Below are positions 46,231 through 57,048 of a stretch of DNA of 64,000 bases, piece by piece; the first letter of the stretch is position 1; every line of letters starts with the position of its first letter. The position numbers and the translations under genes were made by a program. Origin of the DNA: Patellaria atrata CBS 101060 (lineage: Eukaryota; Ascomycota; Dothideomycetes; Patellariales; Patellariaceae); assembly GCA_010093705.1 (NCBI GenBank), contig MU006093.1:1172849-1236848 (forward strand). Direction: 5' to 3'. A model generated the notes under the pieces. The model saw only the letters and a list, made by a program, of their open reading frames with translations. It was not told where the DNA came from and did not search any database.

Positions 46231-46942
46231 CCGTCTGCACCAGACCAATCAGAAAAACCACTTCGATTCCAGAGCAGACCCGCAATTGGGACAACAGGGC
46301 TCTCAGTGCTAATTGATATCCGCCTAGGATCCGCTATGGACGTTGTGAACCCTAAAGAGAAGAGGAAGTCGAGAAAGGAAGCCGGTTGAGAACGTTAATC
46401 TAAAGAGAAAATTCGTCAGTGAACCTATTCAAATGTTGATGTAAGAAAGAAATTAAAAGGAAGAGGTGAGGCAGAATATATATGTGCGTGCAGCCAGGCT
46501 AAGCTTGAGGAAGAACGTGACCAGGCGCGAAGTTTAAAATGAACGTGTATGTACACGGGCCATTAGAAACGAGCTTGATGATGTGCTAGAAAACGGTTGA
46601 TCACATGCCGAAATGTAAGTACGTCTGTCACGCGAGGTTACTGCCGTCGTTTGTCTCCCGCACATTACCGTACAAGTGTCCATTACCTCGAACTTCTTAT
46701 TATTTGCTTGGAATTCTTTCTATCTGGTAGCACACTCTACGAGCAATACATGTTTTGAGTTGACACGACCGCTTTTTCGACTCGTAAATATACGCTTATC
46801 TCAATACTGTCAATCAGAGACAATCGACATCGCCACAAATGTACGCTTTATTCCTCGCTGCTGCGCATTTTACCCAGAGGGTGCGCTAACTTATGATCAA
46901 CTAATCTGCACAGATAATTTTTCTCCCACAGACCAGGTGATC

Positions 46943-47782
46943 ATGTCGACCAAAGAACCGCCAGATAGCGCGTATCTGAAAGATGCTCAAAACGTTGTGA
47001 AGCGTCAATGGTGCTTGAAACTGCTTAAGAACGTCTTGCCAGGAAACCTGCGTATTGTCGACGCAGGACAGGACTTGGAAGTTAAGGGCTGGACCCGGTG
47101 CCACTAGGACTTGTTGCGCAACATCTCCGGAGAATCAAAACGAACAAAGGCAATTGAAGCCATTAGACTCTTTGCCGCAAGGGATGCTAGAAACCGAGGC
47201 TCTTTTGACAATGGGCAAGTTACAACTGACATCCTGGAAGACGGACTCACACACCTTAGACGTTAGCATTCGACTAGATAGCATGTCATATAAGTACAGC
47301 TCATAACTAAAACCTCTCAGTCAAATTCCCTCAGAAACCTCAGTTCGAACGCGATTCGTCTGATGAAGAAGGTTCCATTGGTTTGACAAAATGTAAGTTT
47401 CAGCTCTGTTCATTTTCGAAAATATACTTCTCTTATGTCTATTACCCGTACCAGATACCCGTGCGCCTGCAGTCCGATATAGCTTTACGATGTGCTAACA
47501 TATTATATCACTATAGTCGGACCTAAGTCCAAGCGACCTTCTACAGCTCCTAAGCCCAAGCCCCGTCAGAAGCAGAACGCCCCCAAAGACACTGCAGGGT
47601 CGAATGTCCCTGAAAGTAAGGGTGAGTTGAAACGGAAAGGGAAGTCAGCAACGGCCAAGCGCGCCGATGAGGTAGTTGAGAGTACCCCGAGCCCGGCACA
47701 AATCGGGACCGACGTTACCGATGATGAAATTGAGCCGCCACCCGTTCAAAAGTGCGCCAAGCGTACCGCCACTTTCAAATAA
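46943..47782 (+). CDS. Candidate KP-rich nuclear-type hypothetical protein; first exon uncertain
   Basis: The 3' exons are the best supported: 47321-47392 (KFPQKPQFERDSSDEEGSIG) and 47517-47782 (FGPKSKRPSTAPKPKPRQKQ, then ELKRKGKSATAKRADEV, ending KCAKRTATFK), joined in phase by GTAAGT...CTATAG, and to an upstream exon ending at 47261 by GTTAGC...CTCTCAG with a CATAACTAA branch. The upstream exon reads MSTKEPPDSAYLKDAQNVVK and later DLLRNISGESKRTKAIEAIR with LFAARDARNRGSF, but a TAG at 47105-47107 lies between them. CACTAG there could be an acceptor; no donor fits well. A strong pyrimidine tract and CAG at 46931 suggest another acceptor upstream. The basic, Ser/Pro/Lys-rich C-terminus suggests a nuclear protein; no family is recognised. 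It may be a decaying gene. Confidence 0.42.
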
Positions 47783-48090
47783 CGCGGCGCGAACAAGTCG
47801 GGTACGGAAGCAGCTGGAATTGTAGATCAGTCTGAAGCCGCCTGTCCGATCAAAATAAAGTCCAGAAGTACGAATTCATGATGGGATGTTCACTTGGGCC
47901 AAGGAGTCAGATGGATTGGAGTCAGTGATGTGGATAACAGGTTTCAAAAGACATATGCTTCTCGTGTTGTGGAGGTTCAAAAGCAAATAATTCGATTGAG
48001 TCGTTCAAAAAGTACCAGCTCAATAGCGGCGAATATGTAGCAATAAAGCTTCATATCCTACATAGATCTCGTTGCATGTGTCCGAACTGA
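47783..48090. other. Intergenic between convergent genes
   Basis: 308 bases; nothing recognised. Confidence 0.55.
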
Positions 48091-49841
48091 CTAGTCCAAC
48101 CCCGCCACAAACCCTTCCCTCCCCTCCCTAACCCTCAAATCCATCACAAACTCCAAAGGCCCGCCAATGACGTTGCTAGTCCACCGATCCGGATCGACGC
48201 TCACGCCCTCCCTCTCCCTCCACTCAAACCCCTGCACCAGCGCCGCGCACGCGACCAGCATCTCCGCCTCGACGAGCGGCACACCGGGACACCGCCGCCA
48301 CCCGCTGCCGAACTGATGGTGCCCGTCGAGCCGCGGGTGCTCCGTCAGCGGGGCGCGGTAGGTCGGAAACGCAGGCTCGAGCCAGCGTTCCGGCAGGAAG
48401 GACTCAGCCGAGGGATACAGCGCCGGGTTCCGCGCAAGCGCGAGCTCCATGACGTGCGCTTCCGTCCCCTTGGGGATGAAGTAGCCGGCGTAGACGTTGT
48501 CTTCGGTCACAAGGCGGGGGACGCCGAGGGGCACGGGCGGCCGCCAGCGCATGCTTTCCTTAATGGCTGCGCGGAGGGTGGGGAGGCGGGGCGCGTCGGC
48601 GGGGGTCGCGAGGCGGGTGCCGAGGACAAGGTTGAGTTCATGAAGGAGGCGCGTCTGCCAGGACGGGTGTAGTAGTGTCGCGAGGAGGAAGGTTGTTAGG
48701 GGTCCGCTGATGGTTTCGATGGCGACGTTGCAGAGCATGCCGATTGCGTAGGTTGCTTCGTGGTCGTCGGGGGCGAAGCCGAAGCCTTTAGGTGGCGTGT
48801 CTGCGGGGCAGTCGGGAGGCGTGGAGGGGGTTTTGGAGAGGAGGTAGGATCTTGTTGCGCATTGGGGGGTGGGATGGCCTTCTTTGAGCTGGGATTTCAC
48901 TTCGTTAAATTTGGTTTTGAAGAGGGCGTGTTCGACTTCGCGCCTTTCGCGGATCTCGCGTTTTGCTGGGACGAGGAATTCGGGGAGGTGGTTGAGGAAG
49001 GGGAGGAGGTTTGTTATGGGTCCGCCTGGGGAAATGTGGGGAATGAAGATCTCGACGTTTTTGATGAACTCTTCTGCGTCGTCGGGGGAGCCGTAGCAAA
49101 GCCGACAGGAAATACGGGCGGTGTATTCTCTGATTAGGCGATAGTAACTTTCAGGGTTTCGTGAGAGCTGGAGGATGAATCTGCGGACTTCGAACGCGAT
49201 GGACCCATAGAAGTCGTTTTGATGTGCTTTGGTGAGAGACATTTGGACGAATCTGCGTTGTCTTTTCCATGGCTCTATGTGTGGTTAGCATATGATAAAT
49301 ATAGAGAAGCGGGAGTAGTACCTCCTAGCTCCATCAAAGGTAACCATTGGTTATTCGTGTTGCTATCCGGAATGCCTGGTATTGCCGGCCGAGAAGAATA
49401 TATCGGGGCTCGCTTTGCCTTTCAAAAGTATTAAACGGGTTTCTGCAAGCAAAAGGCGCGAAACCGTACCAATAGGTCATGAGCAATCTTGGGATCTCCA
49501 ATCCACAAATGGGTAGGTCCCATCATTGTATTTGCGAAGAAACCGTTATATTGATCACTCCATTCCTTTAACTTGATCCATGGCTTTGAAGGGTCCAAAT
49601 CATGAACCCGACCAATATACGGGAGTCCTACGAAGTGTTACGAGAATTCGAAAAATGATAGTATGTATAATTACTCACCCCATGGACCTGGAAGCGGTTT
49701 TGTGCCTACTGGTACGCTATTGCTTCCCCTTGACCAAATATAAAGTATAACGATGGTTGCTACTAGGGGTATAAAACTTAATTTACCAAGTTTACATAGG
49801 AAGAGATAAGAAACGTCTAAGGGTTGCGAGAGAAATTCCAT
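48091..49841 (-). CDS. Cytochrome P450 monooxygenase
   Basis: Membrane-anchored fungal P450 of 533 residues. Exons 49679-49841, 49470-49627, 49322-49418 and 48091-49274. N-terminal anchor FIPLVATIVILYIW, then the proline hinge KPLPGPWGLPYIGRV split by intron 1. After intron 2 AKRAPIYSSRPAIPG and after intron 3 EPWKRQRRFVQ (C-helix WxxxR). I-helix VAIETISGPLTTFLL, ExxR in IKESMRWRPP, PERW in FLPERWLEP and the heme loop FGSGWRRCPG (Cys about 468). Motif wording recalls OrdA/CYP64-like enzymes, substrate unknown. The last exon is much richer in G+C than its AT-rich surroundings. No other biosynthetic genes adjoin it. Confidence 0.92.
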
Positions 49842-51701
49842 CTTTTGCCAGCAGAAGAAGGATGGCAGTACAGTATGCGGAATCAGAAGAGAACACTGAA
49901 ACTCTGGAGATACCCCTGGTTAAGTAGTGCCCACTGAACATCTTCCCGTCAGACGCTTCAGGCTATGTTTGTTCTTTACTGGGAAAGTAAGGATCAACAA
50001 GCTTCCAACTTAAGCCATATCCTGACACCGAGAAGTTCGAGAACAGCTCTAGGCTCAAGTCATCGACCCATAAGCTACTGTCTCGTGCGTAAAGCCATAA
50101 AAGATTGAGGTTTCCAGTTCGCTAAAGACCAACGGTATGGTAGCGGTCCCATGAGAATAGAAGTACTCGTGCTCCTGTACGGGAATTGCATGAGTTACAT
50201 GGGTCAAAACGGGGGGCAGCAAGGATCGAATTATCCCTTACCGAGATGTTATTGGACATTCTCTAGGTCGGAGTTTGAAGCATGTAAGCTCTACTCCATA
50301 CTGGGTACTGCTCCTCTGAAGGTGTGTGGTTTGGAAACTTGCCTTCTTTCTGCCCTATTCCGAGTGGTTTTTGACATTCGTACTGTACATCAGCTTCTAC
50401 ACCGGTGCTAGTTCTGTAGTAAGCTCAACATAAAGCTTGTTCACATCTCGATTGCTAGGTCCCTACGAACAAACAATATCCTTAGCGATTTCCAGTCCTC
50501 TGGATATCGGTTTCGGTTACTTGTTCAACTTTTCGAGAACTGTGAAGTTGTAGGCTTTAGCCCCCGATTTGTAAAACTGGCAAAGTTCCTGAGCCATGCA
50601 GTTCCTACGCGTCGATCGTATAAACGAGCGCTATGCTTATCCGGGCAATGCTCTTTGAGCAATGCAACGTAGTTGCCGTAGACAAATACAGGTACTGCTA
50701 TAATGCGGTAAGATCTGATATGCGATTGGGGCTTGTTTTGCTGGTATCAAACTTGTGTGTGTAAATATATCAAAATTTTCTTAAAACGAGGGATTTTGTT
50801 TGCCATGAAGACGGTTCATGCCCCCAAAGCTGGCGTGCTGATTAAGTATAATAGGCGTGAGGCTACAGTAAGCTCGCCTGCTGATATATCAAGATCCCTG
50901 TTTTCATAGTAGATGGCTAGAACTTCAGTAGTATGACAAGGAGAGGAGTCCTTTCAATATCCCAGAATTGTATTCGAGTCTGCCACTTATATTTCATGAG
51001 ACAAGTACACCACAAATACAAGACGAGGTCAAAACTAGGTTCTTCCGCCCCATCTAGCCGATATGTTGTGATACCATGTAAGGAGAAACATCCCCCCAAT
51101 TTGGGGTAGAAGGCAACAAGCCCCCTTATTCATATTCTCCGATACATGCATGTCCATATCTAACCCAGCTCAGCATCAATAACTAGGGCGCTACCTCAAG
51201 CATTTAAACGGTCAATTGAGATGTCCCACTGTTAAATCGCACATATGGTCCGTACACTTGGTATTTCTTAACTAACATCTTCCTTAGTAAACAGTTTGCT
51301 GGGCTTGCGGGAGTAGGGACTCTTCCCAACCGATGATGGGATCATCTATATCGTCAGACTGCTTTCTCTTCCCCGACTCCCAAGATTCCGGTCAGATTGG
51401 CTGGGAGTGCGTCTTCGCTAAAGGGGAAAGGCAATTTAATAGCAAAATCTGAGTCATAGTAGGAATAGGGCGAAAATTCCAGAGAGCTTTTCTTCGATTC
51501 CGGAGAAGCGATGGACCACCAGGCGAATACAAGGGTTTGCAGGACTCTCTCCGCCAATGCTCGCATTTGTCCTCCCCTAAGATTGTAACCGCAAGATGGG
51601 TCTCCTGCTCCTCTAAGTAGGAAGATCTCCAGAGGAAAGATAAATGCAGCAATGAAGAGAAAATCAACGGCTGTCGACTTTCCGAGCTCCTAAGATTTTC
51701 T
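49842..51701. other. Intergenic
   Basis: About 1.9 kb. Short frames (50151-50411, 50917-51099) have no start context, family or splice support. The right end may include a second exon of the F-box-like gene (frame 51392-51700 on the minus strand), which I could not join convincingly. Confidence 0.5.
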
Positions 51702-52262
51702 CTACGAAACCCCATGACCAAAGAGCGTAATGAGCCTTTTGAGGGTAGAACCGATATCATCCGCACTGAGTGCCTGGCGTTCGTGCTTGAGCCAAATAGG
51801 AGAGAGCAGCACAGTAACCATCTCATAGATATCGGACACATGTTCGTCATCACCAGAACCTCCTCCTATACATTCAATACTGAGTCGACATGCCCCTCTA
51901 GGCTGACCGAAGGAGATCTCCAGGATCACAGACCCAAATTTCGGGGACCGGTTATCAACGAGGATGATTCTTATCGTATTTAAGTCGTCTGAATGGCAGC
52001 CCAAAGATTCAATCCAGGTCTGAGCAGCGGGATAGAACAAGGGAAGAGAACCCAAGAAAAATTTGTTGCGGTGATAATACATGGACAGGCATTCATTGCG
52101 CATCTGAGAGCAGACCTGGCTCATGACTGGTGGGTTCACACGACGCGGCCATGTCACTGGGACTATCTGATCCACTGGCATGGATTCTTCATAAATCTGG
52201 TTCCGGATCTCCGCAGGAAGGCGAAGTAGCGACATGGGTTTGGGACAAGCTGAAGTTTCCAT
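51702..52262 (-). CDS. F-box-like (2EXR-type) hypothetical protein, possibly longer
   Basis: 186 residues in one exon. The N-terminus SLLRLPAEIRNQIYEESM is the short F-box-like/2EXR motif of large expanded fungal families, followed by MSQVCSQMRNECLSMYYHRN, the usual second element. The C-terminus ends abruptly (LFGHGVS), and a frame just downstream on the same strand (SLLHLSFLWRSSYLEE, THLAVTILGEDKCEHWRRES) looks like the expected continuation, so an intron near 51680-51715 is likely; no splice pair of normal length fits. Function unknown. Confidence 0.62.
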   Translation of the reverse strand: METSACPKPMSLLRLPAEIRNQIYEESMPVDQIVPVTWPRRVNPPVMSQVCSQMRNECLSMYYHRNKFFLGSLPLFYPAAQTWIESLGCHSDDLNTIRIILVDNRSPKFGSVILEISFGQPRGACRLSIECIGGGSGDDEHVSDIYEMVTVLLSPIWLKHERQALSADDIGSTLKRLITLFGHGVS

Positions 52263-52990
52263 CTTTTGACCGTATACTGTGTCAAAGAAGGTATCCTTGC
52301 GTTACAATGGCGGTAATCACAATTTCAGCGAATCAGAGAAACTTTTATTGTGAGGTAGAAGAAATGGATCTCTGCTTTACACTTCACGCAAAGCTAGTTC
52401 TATAATTTATGGTATGGGAATAGAGATAAGTGATACTCAAACAAGAAAGCGAGAATGGTACTTATGATGAAGGACTGACGTTCAGGAGAATAACAAAGAA
52501 ACCGTCCGCAACTGGGACACACGTCCTTAAATTTATCGCACAGTGCGCAGCTCGCGTGGCCTGAATCTATTTCCCCGTACGAATACGAGCTTGCTATCGG
52601 AGAAGATCCGCGGTGTTGAGGATCGTTCCACTCTGTCTGGCTTCCTGGCAACACGGTCGGAAGCTTTTGAGCTCTCTGGCTGGCTGTTCAGGCCCAAGTA
52701 AGGCTGAAAATGCAAGCGATTTGTATGCTAGGCCTTCTAGCTGACAGCAGCAAACATCATCTGCTCCACTGGCTATCGGTTATCTTTGCCCTATTCGATT
52801 GACCAAATGGCGAGACCAGTATGGGCTTTCATCCATCTTCGATTATGGTTAAGATGCTGTTGTGCGGTTATCAGTCCGAAAAAGTATCGTTAAAAACCAT
52901 AACATGAAGTCAAAGACAGCTCCCGTGTATATACAATTGGATTAACAACTATCATTTGCTTAAAAAAAATAAAAAAAATTGCAAAACAGT
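52263..52990. other. Intergenic; ATG-less frame with a CxxC pair
   Basis: A minus-strand frame at 52400-52660 includes SGHASCALCDKFKDVCPSCG, a possible zinc-ribbon fragment, but lacks an ATG and a joined exon. It could be a first exon of the F-box-like gene or a gene relic. Not accepted as a gene. Confidence 0.4.
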
Positions 52991-53135
52991 TCCCACCCCT
53001 CCGAAGAGGGTGTGGTACATCTGCTGCCCTCAACTTAAGGCCCGAGATATGGGGGCTTTTTGCCCCTAGGGGAATCGACCCCGGGGTTGTCTAGATATCC
53101 CCAGTGGTCATTACCACTAGGCTACCCCGGGAGAT
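52962..53135 (-). ncRNA. tRNA-like structured element with Pol III-type boxes (candidate)
   Basis: On the minus strand TAGCCTAGTGG (53114-53124) is a perfect A-box match and GGGTCGATTCC (53071-53081) a one-mismatch B box, 32 bases apart, as in a tRNA. Yet it does not fold as a normal tRNA: the acceptor has a mismatch and the T-stem fails. Instead there are successive hairpins: CCTAGTGGT-AATG-ACCACTGGG (53100-53121), ACCCCGGGGT, CCCCTAGGGG (53063-53072), GGGGC-AAAAA-GCCCC (53051-53066) and a 9-bp stem with one bulge capped by a UUCG tetraloop (52993-53015). A T-rich run (two blocks of eight T, complement of 52962-52978) follows, as a Pol III terminator would. It may be a tRNA pseudogene, a tRNA-derived SINE head or a novel small RNA. 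Confidence 0.45.
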
Positions 53136-53557
53136 GTTAAGTGGTTCTCGAATTATTGCTTATAACCTTACTGATGGGAAATCTGCTCCGGTATACAGCA
53201 CGAGTGCCAAGGTAGTCACGTGGAGAGTAAATAGTGACTTAACTCACGTGGTAGTCATTATATTTACACATGTTAACTGGCTAGGCTATTACTTCAAAAT
53301 CTGGCTCATGCACTCTACAGATGAATTGATTCATAGCAGAATTTAGAATTGTTGACCGGCGATTCCAGGTTAGGAGAAATCAATCGGTGTCCGATTAGAC
53401 GATAAGTTCCTTATCGATAAGAGGTCTCCCTTAGATACTGAGCTTGGATCATTCCGCCCGCTAAGGTAAGGAATATATGGGATCACACTTGTAAAATGCC
53501 CCAGCAATTCCATGCCATACTGTCAGATAAGGTAAAGTCCGTCTACTGTCTATCAGG
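53136..53557. other. Intergenic
   Basis: About 420 bases upstream of the plus-strand gene at 53558; nothing recognised. Confidence 0.5.
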
Positions 53558-54232
53558 ATGCGGACAAGTACAACACTTGCCGTAGCAGCGCTATCCAGTA
53601 TCGCATTTCCCACGCTGTACCTACTCTACGTTCGGCGAGACTTATCACGAAAGATCCACCATGAAGCGCAACGCGGGAAGCTCTCCCCATCGATAACAGA
53701 CGCAGTCAAATCCATCCCAGACGAAGCAATCGCAGAGGAATGTCCCATGGTATATGAGTGCGCATGGAAAGCGGTATCTACATCTCTCCTCCCGGATATC
53801 GCAAGGGAGAAACTGCTCGTTCAATACCTTCAGCGAAACATGACCAAGTTCTCCGCGTCACCACAGGCATTTGCGATTAAACGTATGTGCTCACCGCAGG
53901 TTCTCAAAACATTCGAGCGAACGTATATTGAGTCTTTGGGATTTTTGGAAGCTAGCCTTGTCTGTGGAGTTTATCAGGTTCAGCTTAGGGGAGAAGATAG
54001 GATAGAGCTTTCGATGGAAACTCATATGCCGTTCAGTGGCCGCTTGGTCGTTACTGTCGAGGAGAGGGACGGGAGGACCGTCTTCGGTAACCATGTGGTA
54101 CAATGGAAGCAGCCTGGGGAAAAAGCGTCAATGCCACTGGAGGGCACTGTAGCTACATGGATCCATCAATTCTTTGTTTGGTGGCTACTGGATTCAGGGA
54201 CGAAACATTTTATAAATCTCAAGAAGTCATGA
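53558..54232 (+). CDS. Membrane-anchored hypothetical protein (224 aa)
   Basis: Single exon. Residues 5-25 (TTLAVAALSSIAFPTLYLLY) form a signal anchor followed by basic VRRDLSRK, so a type II or N-terminally anchored protein. The body is soluble: ECPMVYECAWKAVSTSLLPD, YLQRNMTKFSASPQAFAIKR, then beta-like GVYQVQLRGEDRIELSMETH and FSGRLVVTVEERDGRTVFGN, ending in a Trp-rich HQFFVWWLLDSGTKHF. The pattern is seen in fungal hypotheticals; I do not recognise a named family or a catalytic motif. Confidence 0.68.
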   Translation: MRTSTTLAVAALSSIAFPTLYLLYVRRDLSRKIHHEAQRGKLSPSITDAVKSIPDEAIAEECPMVYECAWKAVSTSLLPDIAREKLLVQYLQRNMTKFSASPQAFAIKRMCSPQVLKTFERTYIESLGFLEASLVCGVYQVQLRGEDRIELSMETHMPFSGRLVVTVEERDGRTVFGNHVVQWKQPGEKASMPLEGTVATWIHQFFVWWLLDSGTKHFINLKKS

Positions 54233-54435
54233 CACAGCAGCTGAACAATAAACTGGAGTGATTCAAGACTTCAATTTGTACCTAGGGTGCTTCTGACCGA
54301 TAATACCGCCCTAAAACTCCGATCCATCATTGATGTGTAGCCTGGTCCACCGAAGCTCGTACATTGGGTATAAAGCTTGTACCGTTACACCCAAACCATC
54401 CCGACGCCTGCAAACATCTTAGCATAAGCATATGC

Positions 54436-54777
54436 TTAGAGGCCCTTCTTGTGCGCGATAGGCTTGTTTTGTCGTTGCGTGAGGACCGTGAAGCCGACGA
54501 AGGCAGCTGCAAGGACTCCAATGATGACGATGTTCTCTGTAAGCATACTGTTAGCCAAATCTGTGGAGTGTCGTTAAATGATATACAAATGAATACAGCG
54601 GGACATACGAAGCATGAAGTTGATCAAACCTTGGAATAGCTGAAGTACATCCTTGGCTAAGGTAGTGAAGACGGCCAAGAAGGACTGAAGGGTGCTGAGG
54701 ACAGTGTTGATGATGCCACCAAAGATCTCAAAGACAGAGGCGACGAGGTTTTGAAGACCGTTTATGATGCTCGTCAT
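54436..54777 (-). CDS. Small two-helix membrane protein (89 aa)
   Basis: Exons 54609-54777 and 54436-54536, intron GTATGT...CTTACAG with branch GCTAACA. The product begins MTSIINGLQNLVASVFEIFG, a long amphipathic or membrane-associated helix rich in Ile/Leu/Phe (GGIINTVLSTLQSFLAVFTT), then QNIVIIGVLAAAFVGFTVLT as a clear transmembrane segment and a basic tail QRQNKPIAHKKGL. The intron phase is consistent and the second exon is coding only with that splice. Similar small membrane proteins occur in filamentous fungi, but no function is known to me. Confidence 0.72.
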
Positions 54778-55370
54778 TGTGGTGGATAGATCTCTGTTGA
54801 GAAGGTTGTCTCAGAAGGGTATTAGACTGATGGTATTAAACTCTAGTATGAATGGCTTAGATGGTGGAGGGAAGTTGTTGATGGTGAGGTCTTTCGAAAT
54901 CAGTCAAACTTATATATTCTTTGTTCAGAAATCACGGTTGCAGCCTGCGGAATGTGGCAGGTGCGACTTTATGTGTGGCTCAGTTTCACAGTGCAAGTGA
55001 TAAGGTAAAAGGCTCGCCCATGTAACTTCTGGCTACGTAGTAGTGTATCGTTTCCTTGATTTTTGTGCAATAATGACAGAACTTAGGCCGTCAATCGTCT
55101 GTAAATCGTAATGGTGTTCCCCTCCACCAGCTCAGTGACTGTGAGCATCCTTGCTATGACGTAACTGGGGTAGCTCTTTCAGATGGTCAGTTTAGCCGGG
55201 ATCACGTGACTACATACAATTCTTTAAGTATCGTGAGATTGGCCAGATAAGTTTGATATTGCCAAGACCACTGTATAGAATCGATGCTGGGGAATACGGG
55301 GAAATCATGCCTTTCTATAAGCTTGCAAGAGAGGTGTGACCGAGGAGTTTAATTCTGGATCCTATTTTTA
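54778..55370. other. Intergenic
   Basis: 593 bases upstream of the small membrane protein and downstream of the flavocytochrome gene; nothing recognised. Confidence 0.55.
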
Positions 55371-57048
55371 CTACAACTTAGCTTTGATCTTGTCCAAAAA
55401 GCTCCTGTCTAAACCATCAGGACCATCATAAATCTCCCTCTCGACAGCTCTACTATTAATCTACAATACTGTCAGTCGCATCGAGATTCTAAGTGCACAG
55501 TAAGTAGGAGATACTAACATGTTGCGGGCCTAGCTCATCAATCTTCTCACAGCCCAGTAGCCTGATGCACGTCTCTGTTTCTGCTTTTAAGACTAAAAAT
55601 TCTTGTTAGCATAATGATTCAGGAACACAGGAAGTCTGCGTGAAGAACTGAGACTTACTTTCAAGTACCCTTTCAACTCCTTGCTTACCACCAGCACCGA
55701 GTCCAAATAAGGCTGCTCTGCCCACACCAACGCATTTCGCACCAAGACACAGCGCTTTGACTATGTCAGTACCTCTTCTGATACCACCGTCTACCCAAAC
55801 TTCGATCCGGTCAAAGACTTCAGGGCAGTACTTCCTTATTTCCAGTAATGTATGCACAGCAGGGGGTGCTGTATCTAACGCTCTTCCGCCATGATTTGAA
55901 AGAATAACAGCTTTGATCTGCGGTGTATGGAGCGATGCTAAGTAGGCATCTTCATGCGTTTGCAAACCCTTAAGCACTATGGGAAGTTTAGTATGCTTAG
56001 CCAGCCAAGGAAGAGTCGTTTTCCATGTCAGATCGCATGCGGTGCCGGCGAATAGAGTTTGTCCTATGCCACCCAAACTCTTTGCTTCTGGATTCGTCCC
56101 GGTATTACTCGCGCTGCCACTCTGCACGGCCGACTTTATGGGAAGGTTAGCCCCTATGTTATTCATCCTCTCATCATGCTCACGCTTTCCTGGCACCGGC
56201 GCATCGAGTGTTAGAACTATGAACTTAATCATTGGCAATGTTGCTATCCGTGCCAGCATGGCTTCCGACTTTGCCCTATCATTCTGCACGTATAATTGCC
56301 ATCCGAAAATCTGCCCTTGTTTTGCGTCCGCAACAATCTGCTCAGGGGTCATTGATGCGTTGTTCGAGATAAGTTGCATGGCACCGAATGTGGAGCAAGC
56401 CTGTGCTATGCCATGTTCGCCGTCTGTATGTGCCAACCTGGCCATCGCGGCCGGACAGACATAGAATGGGACATTGATCTTGTGGTCGAGGACTGTGGTC
56501 GACGTATCGCACCGGGTGCAGTCGACGAATATCTGAGGACGTAGTAGAATTTGTCGATATACAGTGTTATTTAAGGTTTTCGAGATTAGGTCATCCCCCG
56601 CTGAGTAGTAGTATGCCCATGCTTTCTTAGATATCTTCTTTGTGGCCACTTCCTCGATATCATCCAGATTAAGTAGAGACTGTAGGTCTACGGGTCTTTC
56701 TTCCCCGGCTGTCGCCTCCGCAGGCGCTTTCTCGACAACTGGGACGGTGGATGGATCTATAGTACCGAGTTTCGCGGAGGATGGTAGCGACTCCTCAAGA
56801 GTCCCTGGAGGATGTACTGGGTCATACCATTCCGTCGCGTCTGTCCCGGCTAGCTGAAGGATAATCTTGGATCCACCAGGATGCTCATTGAGAAACGACG
56901 TGACATCGTATACGGCGTCGTATAATATTACCCAGCAGCTCTCAGGAGTGTTATGTTTCGCAACTATCCATCTGATTTAGTGTCTATTTGGCCGTAAAGC
57001 TTAGAACTAAGATCATTTACCTTCTGTGTAATCATACACCTTTGACAT
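55371..57048 (-). CDS. Flavocytochrome b2-type L-lactate dehydrogenase
   Basis: FMN- and heme-dependent 2-hydroxyacid dehydrogenase of 498 residues. Exons 57021-57048, 55659-56963, 55519-55592 and 55371-55460. Cytochrome b5 domain: [28 protein letters not shown] and the second heme ligand in [12 protein letters not shown] domain: [27 protein letters not shown] preceded by the catalytic NHGGR, and [21 protein letters not shown]-terminal [20 protein letters not shown] crosses intron 3 (GTTAGT donor). The protein starts directly with the heme domain and has no mitochondrial presequence, unlike yeast Cyb2, so it may be cytosolic. Glycolate or mandelate as substrate cannot be excluded. Confidence 0.92.

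Larger units (their letters stand above)
44210..46942. other. Gene-poor stretch with minisatellite and diverged direct repeat
   Basis: 2.7 kb without a supported gene, the longest in the window. It contains a 16-bp minisatellite (45453-45532) and two diverged copies of a roughly 220-bp sequence (45734-45954 and 46006-46230), listed separately. Neither copy has an open frame. Confidence 0.6.

Noticed and set aside
44210-46942. A transposon or virus-like element in the gene-poor stretch
   Set aside because: No reverse transcriptase, integrase or transposase frame, no long terminal or inverted repeats found; only the two short repeats are supported.
51392-51700. Continuation of the F-box-like protein as a second exon
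   Set aside because: The protein sequence is plausible, but every in-frame donor/acceptor pair gives an intron of about 40 bases or less, so the join is not claimed.
52400-52715. Frame with CALC...CPSCG resembling a zinc ribbon
   Set aside because: It lacks an ATG and I could not join it to the F-box-like gene by a normal splice; kept only as a note in the intergenic entry.
53012-53135. A standard functional tRNA gene on the minus strand
   Set aside because: The acceptor and T-stem do not pair as required, although A and B boxes are present; reported as a tRNA-like candidate instead.
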